Positions 5,283-7,657 of a stretch of DNA of 7,657 nt are shown here, in pieces. The notes under the pieces are model-generated. The model did no database searches. It worked only from the letters and a program-made list of their open reading frames with translations, and was not told the origin of the DNA. This DNA is from JBEIVB01 sp040374085 (GTDB lineage Bacteria; Bacteroidota; Bacteroidia; UBA4408). Within the stretch, counting starts at the first letter, position 1, and each line of letters begins with the position of its first letter. The stretch is taken from assembly GCA_040374085.1 (NCBI GenBank), contig JBEIVB010000106.1, positions 1 through 7,657 of the forward strand. Reading direction: 5' to 3'. Position numbers and translations under genes: made by a program.

Positions 5283-6497
5283 TTACTCCACATACAGCAC
5301 CAAGCCTTTTAAATAATGGCCTTCCGGGTGAAAGAGGCTGGGGGCATGGTCGGCAGGTTGGCTGAGGTGATGCACAATGCGCACCTGTCGGTTGGCTTGT
5401 ATGGCTGCGCTCAGCACGGCCCCTTCAAACAGGCTGCGATCTACCACCTGGCTGCACGAAAAGGTAAACAAGAAGCTTCCGGCGGGCATGTGTTGCAAGG
5501 CAAGGGCATTGAGGCGCTTGTATCCCTGAAGCGCCTGGTGGCGCGCGCTCAGGTGCTTGGCAAAGGCCGGGGGGTCGAGCACCACCACATCAAACGACTC
5601 GGTGTGCTGCTCGAGGTATTTGAATACATCCGCCGCGTGGCTTTCGTGCACGCCCGGGCCCGGGTTTAGGCGGATGTTTTCGTTGGTGAGGGCAATGGCC
5701 GGTTTCGAAACGTCTACCGAAACCACCCGCTTTGCCCCTGCAGCATGAGCATAAACCGAGAACCCTCCCGAATAGCAAAAGGTGTTCAGCACCGATCGGC
5801 CGGGTGCATACCGGGCCAGAAGGCTGCGGTTGTCGCGTTGGTCCAAGAAGAATCCGGTTTTTTGGCCTTGTACCCAGTCTACCGTAAAACGGTGTCCGTT
5901 CTCCAGCACCTCTTGACCGGTGGGAGTTCCCCACAGCAAGCGGTTGCCTATGGGCTCTTGCAGGTGCTTGCCCAACACATCGGCGCTTTTGTCGTAGATG
6001 GCCGACAGGCGCTCTCCCAGCGCATTTTGGGCAGCCTCTGCAATGTAGGGCAGGCTTTGGTACATGCCCAGCGAGTGGCATTGAATTACAAGGTTTCCAT
6101 TATAATAATCGGCAATGAGTCCGGGTAGCCCATCGCCTTCTGCGTGAATAAGGCGAAACGCGTTGGTGTGGTTGCTCTCGGTTAGTCCAAGCGCTCTCCG
6201 GTACTTCCAGGCCTGCTCAACGCGTTGGTTCCAAAACGATTGGTGGGTGGGTACGTCGCCGAAGGCGATCATGCGAATGGCGATGCTGCCTTTCTGGTAG
6301 TGGCCGGTGCCCAGCACCTCTCCGTTTTTGCTGCATACGCGAATGCGGGCGCCATCGGGCGGTTGCACTCGCCTTTCCTCTCCTCTGCGCAGGTCGCGTA
6401 TGGCTCCCGAAAACACCCAGGGGTGGCGGCGCAGCAGGCTTTGTTCCTTTCCGGCGTGGAGATAGGCCGTATATTCGGGCGTTTCAATGGGGTGCAT
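5283..6497 (-). CDS. rlmI: 23S rRNA (cytosine-C5)-methyltransferase, RlmI-like
   Basis: The 404-aa product has the architecture of RlmI/YccW, which methylates C1962 of E. coli 23S rRNA using S-adenosylmethionine. Residues about 10-80 form the PUA-type RNA-binding domain (LLRRHPWVFSGAI, then RIRVCSKNGEVLGTGHY). The middle domain includes GLIADYYNG and GFFLDQRDNR (215-224). The Rossmann methyltransferase core has motif I VLNTFCYSGGFSVYA (236-250), VDVS acid loop (261-264), motif IV VLDPPAF (306-312) and motif VI FTFSCSQ (344-350) with the likely catalytic cysteine at 348. I chose the ATG at 6497 because it gives the family's usual length (about 396 aa in E. coli) and lies just after a TACCTTTG promoter motif. 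The same frame stays open for another 230 codons over prmC, but that extension has no family match. It is divergent from prmC. Confidence 0.88.
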   Translation of the reverse strand: MHPIETPEYTAYLHAGKEQSLLRRHPWVFSGAIRDLRRGEERRVQPPDGARIRVCSKNGEVLGTGHYQKGSIAIRMIAFGDVPTHQSFWNQRVEQAWKYRRALGLTESNHTNAFRLIHAEGDGLPGLIADYYNGNLVIQCHSLGMYQSLPYIAEAAQNALGERLSAIYDKSADVLGKHLQEPIGNRLLWGTPTGQEVLENGHRFTVDWVQGQKTGFFLDQRDNRSLLARYAPGRSVLNTFCYSGGFSVYAHAAGAKRVVSVDVSKPAIALTNENIRLNPGPGVHESHAADVFKYLEQHTESFDVVVLDPPAFAKHLSARHQALQGYKRLNALALQHMPAGSFLFTFSCSQVVDRSLFEGAVLSAAIQANRQVRIVHHLSQPADHAPSLFHPEGHYLKGLVLYVE

Positions 6498-6501
6498 GCC
6501 C

Positions 6502-6509
6502 CAAAGGTA
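6502..6509 (-). promoter_or_regulatory. -7 promoter element of the RlmI-like gene
   Basis: On the minus strand TACCTTTG matches TAnnTTTG exactly and ends 4 nt before the ATG at 6497. A transcript starting at the usual few bases downstream would be leaderless or nearly so. No TTG is seen at the expected -33 spacing. Confidence 0.4.
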
Positions 6510-6527
6510 ACCCAAAGGCCCGGCATC

Positions 6528-7388
6528 ATGCGGACACCTGCGCAACTCAAAGAACAATTTGTGGCTCCGCTTCTGGCGTTGTACGACCGTCAGGAGGCGG
6601 AAACCATCCTGCGTTGGCTTCTGGAAGACTGGCTGAATACACCCTGGAAAGTGCTTATGGCCTGGAATGCCGCCGACTGGGCAGCGCATTCCGAGGAGGA
6701 GTTTTGGGCCTTGCACGCCCGTTTGTTGAAGGCTGAGCCCTTGCAATACGTAACCGGTAAAGCCCATTTTGCGGGACGCACGTTTGGGGTGGGGCCGGGG
6801 GTGCTCATACCCAGGCCCGAGACCGAGGAACTTTTGGGACACGCATTGCATGCCATGGGCAACAGCCCTTCGGGTCGGGTGTTGGAGGTAGGCACCGGCA
6901 GCGGTTGCTTGGCGGTGAGCATGGCCTTGGAGATGCCCACCTGGAGGGTTACAGCTTTGGAGGTTTCGGAGGACGCCTTGGAGCGGGCCAAAGACAATGC
7001 CTTGCGCTTGGGCACTCAGGTGGATTGGGTGTTGGGCTCGGTTCTCAACGAGGCCACGCTGCCCCTTTGGCAAGGCTTTGACGGCTTGGTGAGCAACCCA
7101 CCTTATGTGGTTTCGGAAGAAGCTTCGGCCATGCGCCCCAATGTGTTGCAATACGAGCCTCATCTGGCTCTGTTTGCCCCTTCTCACGACCCTCTGATTT
7201 TTTACAGGGCTATGGCCAAGGGGGGCTTAACCTGGCTAAAACCCGGCGGCTGGGTGTGGTGGGAGATCAACGAGCAAGCAGGTGCCGATCTGCTGCACGA
7301 ATTACCTATTTGGGGTTATAAAAATGCAAAGGTGGTGAACGATGCCTTTGGCCGTCCGCGCTTTGTGTGGGCCGAGCGGGCTGCCTAA
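6528..7388 (+). CDS. prmC: Peptide chain release factor glutamine methyltransferase PrmC (HemK)
   Basis: The 286-aa product matches PrmC, which methylates the glutamine of the GGQ motif in release factors RF1 and RF2. The N-terminal helical domain spans residues 1-75 and ends in the conserved EPLQYVTGKAHF (70-81). The substrate/SAM loop IPRPETEELL is at 94-103. Motif I LEVGTGSGCLAVSMAL is at 119-134, followed by the acidic strand end ALEVS (143-147). The signature NPPYV (190-194) binds the target glutamine side chain, and YEPHLALFA (209-217) is also conserved. The start at 6528 gives the typical PrmC length. The frame extends upstream without a stop to 6225 over the divergent gene, but those residues match nothing. 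Only 30 bp separate the starts of the two divergent methyltransferase genes, so the prmC promoter must overlap the other gene's coding sequence. It converges on the LytM gene with 8 bp between stops. Confidence 0.95.
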   Translation: MRTPAQLKEQFVAPLLALYDRQEAETILRWLLEDWLNTPWKVLMAWNAADWAAHSEEEFWALHARLLKAEPLQYVTGKAHFAGRTFGVGPGVLIPRPETEELLGHALHAMGNSPSGRVLEVGTGSGCLAVSMALEMPTWRVTALEVSEDALERAKDNALRLGTQVDWVLGSVLNEATLPLWQGFDGLVSNPPYVVSEEASAMRPNVLQYEPHLALFAPSHDPLIFYRAMAKGGLTWLKPGGWVWWEINEQAGADLLHELPIWGYKNAKVVNDAFGRPRFVWAERAA

Positions 7389-7396
7389 TCTCGCGA

Positions 7397-7657
7397 CTAA
7401 CGCCTCAACAGCCACTGCTGAGGGTTGAGGAGCTGGTTGCCTTTCCAAACCTCGAAGTGCAATTCAGGAGTGCCTTCGTCTGAATCGCCCACCCGTCCGA
7501 TAGACTGGCGGGTGCGCACCTTGTCGCCTTTCTGAACGTTTACCTCCGATAGGTTCGAGTACACCGTTAAGAACTCGCCGTGGCGCACAATTACCGCTTT
7601 GCCGCTGCCCGGAATGCTCACCACCCCGGTTACCTCGCCCTCAAACACCGAGGCCGA
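7397..7657 (-). CDS. LytM/M23-domain protein, EnvC-like murein hydrolase activator (C-terminal part)
   Basis: This is the last 86 residues of a gene entering from the right edge; a start codon is not in the window. The sequence is a LytM (peptidase M23) domain end: VIVRHGEFLTVYSNLSEVNV, QKGDKVRTRQSIGRVGDS, then ELHFEVWKGNQLLNPQQWL and the terminal RR. In zinc-dependent M23 enzymes the late motif is HxH (as in HLHFE). Here the first histidine is a glutamate (ELHFE), which suggests a degenerate, non-catalytic LytM domain like that of EnvC. EnvC-type proteins activate N-acetylmuramyl-L-alanine amidases at the septum from the periplasm. The coiled-coil N-terminus expected for EnvC would lie outside the window, so an inactive M23 paralogue of another kind remains possible. 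Confidence 0.82.
   Translation of the reverse strand, partial: SASVFEGEVTGVVSIPGSGKAVIVRHGEFLTVYSNLSEVNVQKGDKVRTRQSIGRVGDSDEGTPELHFEVWKGNQLLNPQQWLLRR

Noticed and set aside
6225..6527. A 101-codon upstream extension of the prmC frame.
   Set aside because: It overlaps the RlmI-like gene on the opposite strand and lacks PrmC similarity. The ATG at 6528 gives the normal PrmC N-terminus.
6498..7187. A 230-codon open extension of the RlmI-like frame antisense to prmC, which could suggest a longer 634-aa protein.
   Set aside because: The extension has no family resemblance. The 404-aa form matches the usual RlmI length and has a promoter motif at its start. High GC and the codon bias of prmC keep the antisense frame open.
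1..7657. CRISPR arrays, IS-type transposases or toxin-antitoxin pairs.
   Set aside because: No regularly spaced repeats, no transposase-like product and no small paired genes were seen.

Overview
The window looks like chromosomal DNA of a member of the Bacteroidota. Two secreted proteins end in type IX secretion (T9SS) C-terminal sorting domains. There is the N-terminus of a probable SusC/TonB-type outer-membrane protein. Several genes and the tRNA are preceded by the Bacteroidota -7 promoter motif TAnnTTTG, with no purine-rich Shine-Dalgarno sequence in front of the starts.

Layout, left to right: (1) minus strand, 5' part of an outer-membrane protein gene with a carboxypeptidase-regulatory-like domain, cut by the window edge. 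(2) Minus strand, a secreted lamin-tail-domain protein with a T9SS tail, ending in a strong terminator that almost touches the first gene's start codon. (3) A divergent promoter region, then plus-strand bacilliredoxin (BrxA/BrxB family). (4) Plus-strand tRNA-Ala(GGC) with its own promoter and terminator. (5) A block from about 2.2 to 5.28 kb unlike its surroundings: a structured 5'-end-like fragment of a group II intron, a low-GC 667-aa T9SS-exported protein with a possible TIM-barrel glycosidase region, and an untranslated stretch holding an unmistakable group II intron domain V plus a domain VI-like hairpin. All are on the minus strand. (6) Minus-strand 23S rRNA m5C methyltransferase (RlmI-like), divergent from plus-strand prmC with 30 bp between starts. 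(7) Convergent with prmC, the C-terminal end of an EnvC-like LytM/M23 protein, cut by the right edge.

The flanking genes are ordinary GC-rich housekeeping genes (translation-machinery methylation, thiol redox, cell-wall hydrolase control). The unusual part is the tRNA-adjacent block. On the minus strand the intron 3' end (domains V-VI) comes first, then the low-GC secreted-protein gene, then an intron 5' end. This order is that of a permuted intron-exon arrangement. It may simply be debris of two intron copies around a transferred gene. If the halves could pair, they would excise the gene's transcript as a circle. The domain V call is firm; the 5' fragment and the permuted reading are inference.
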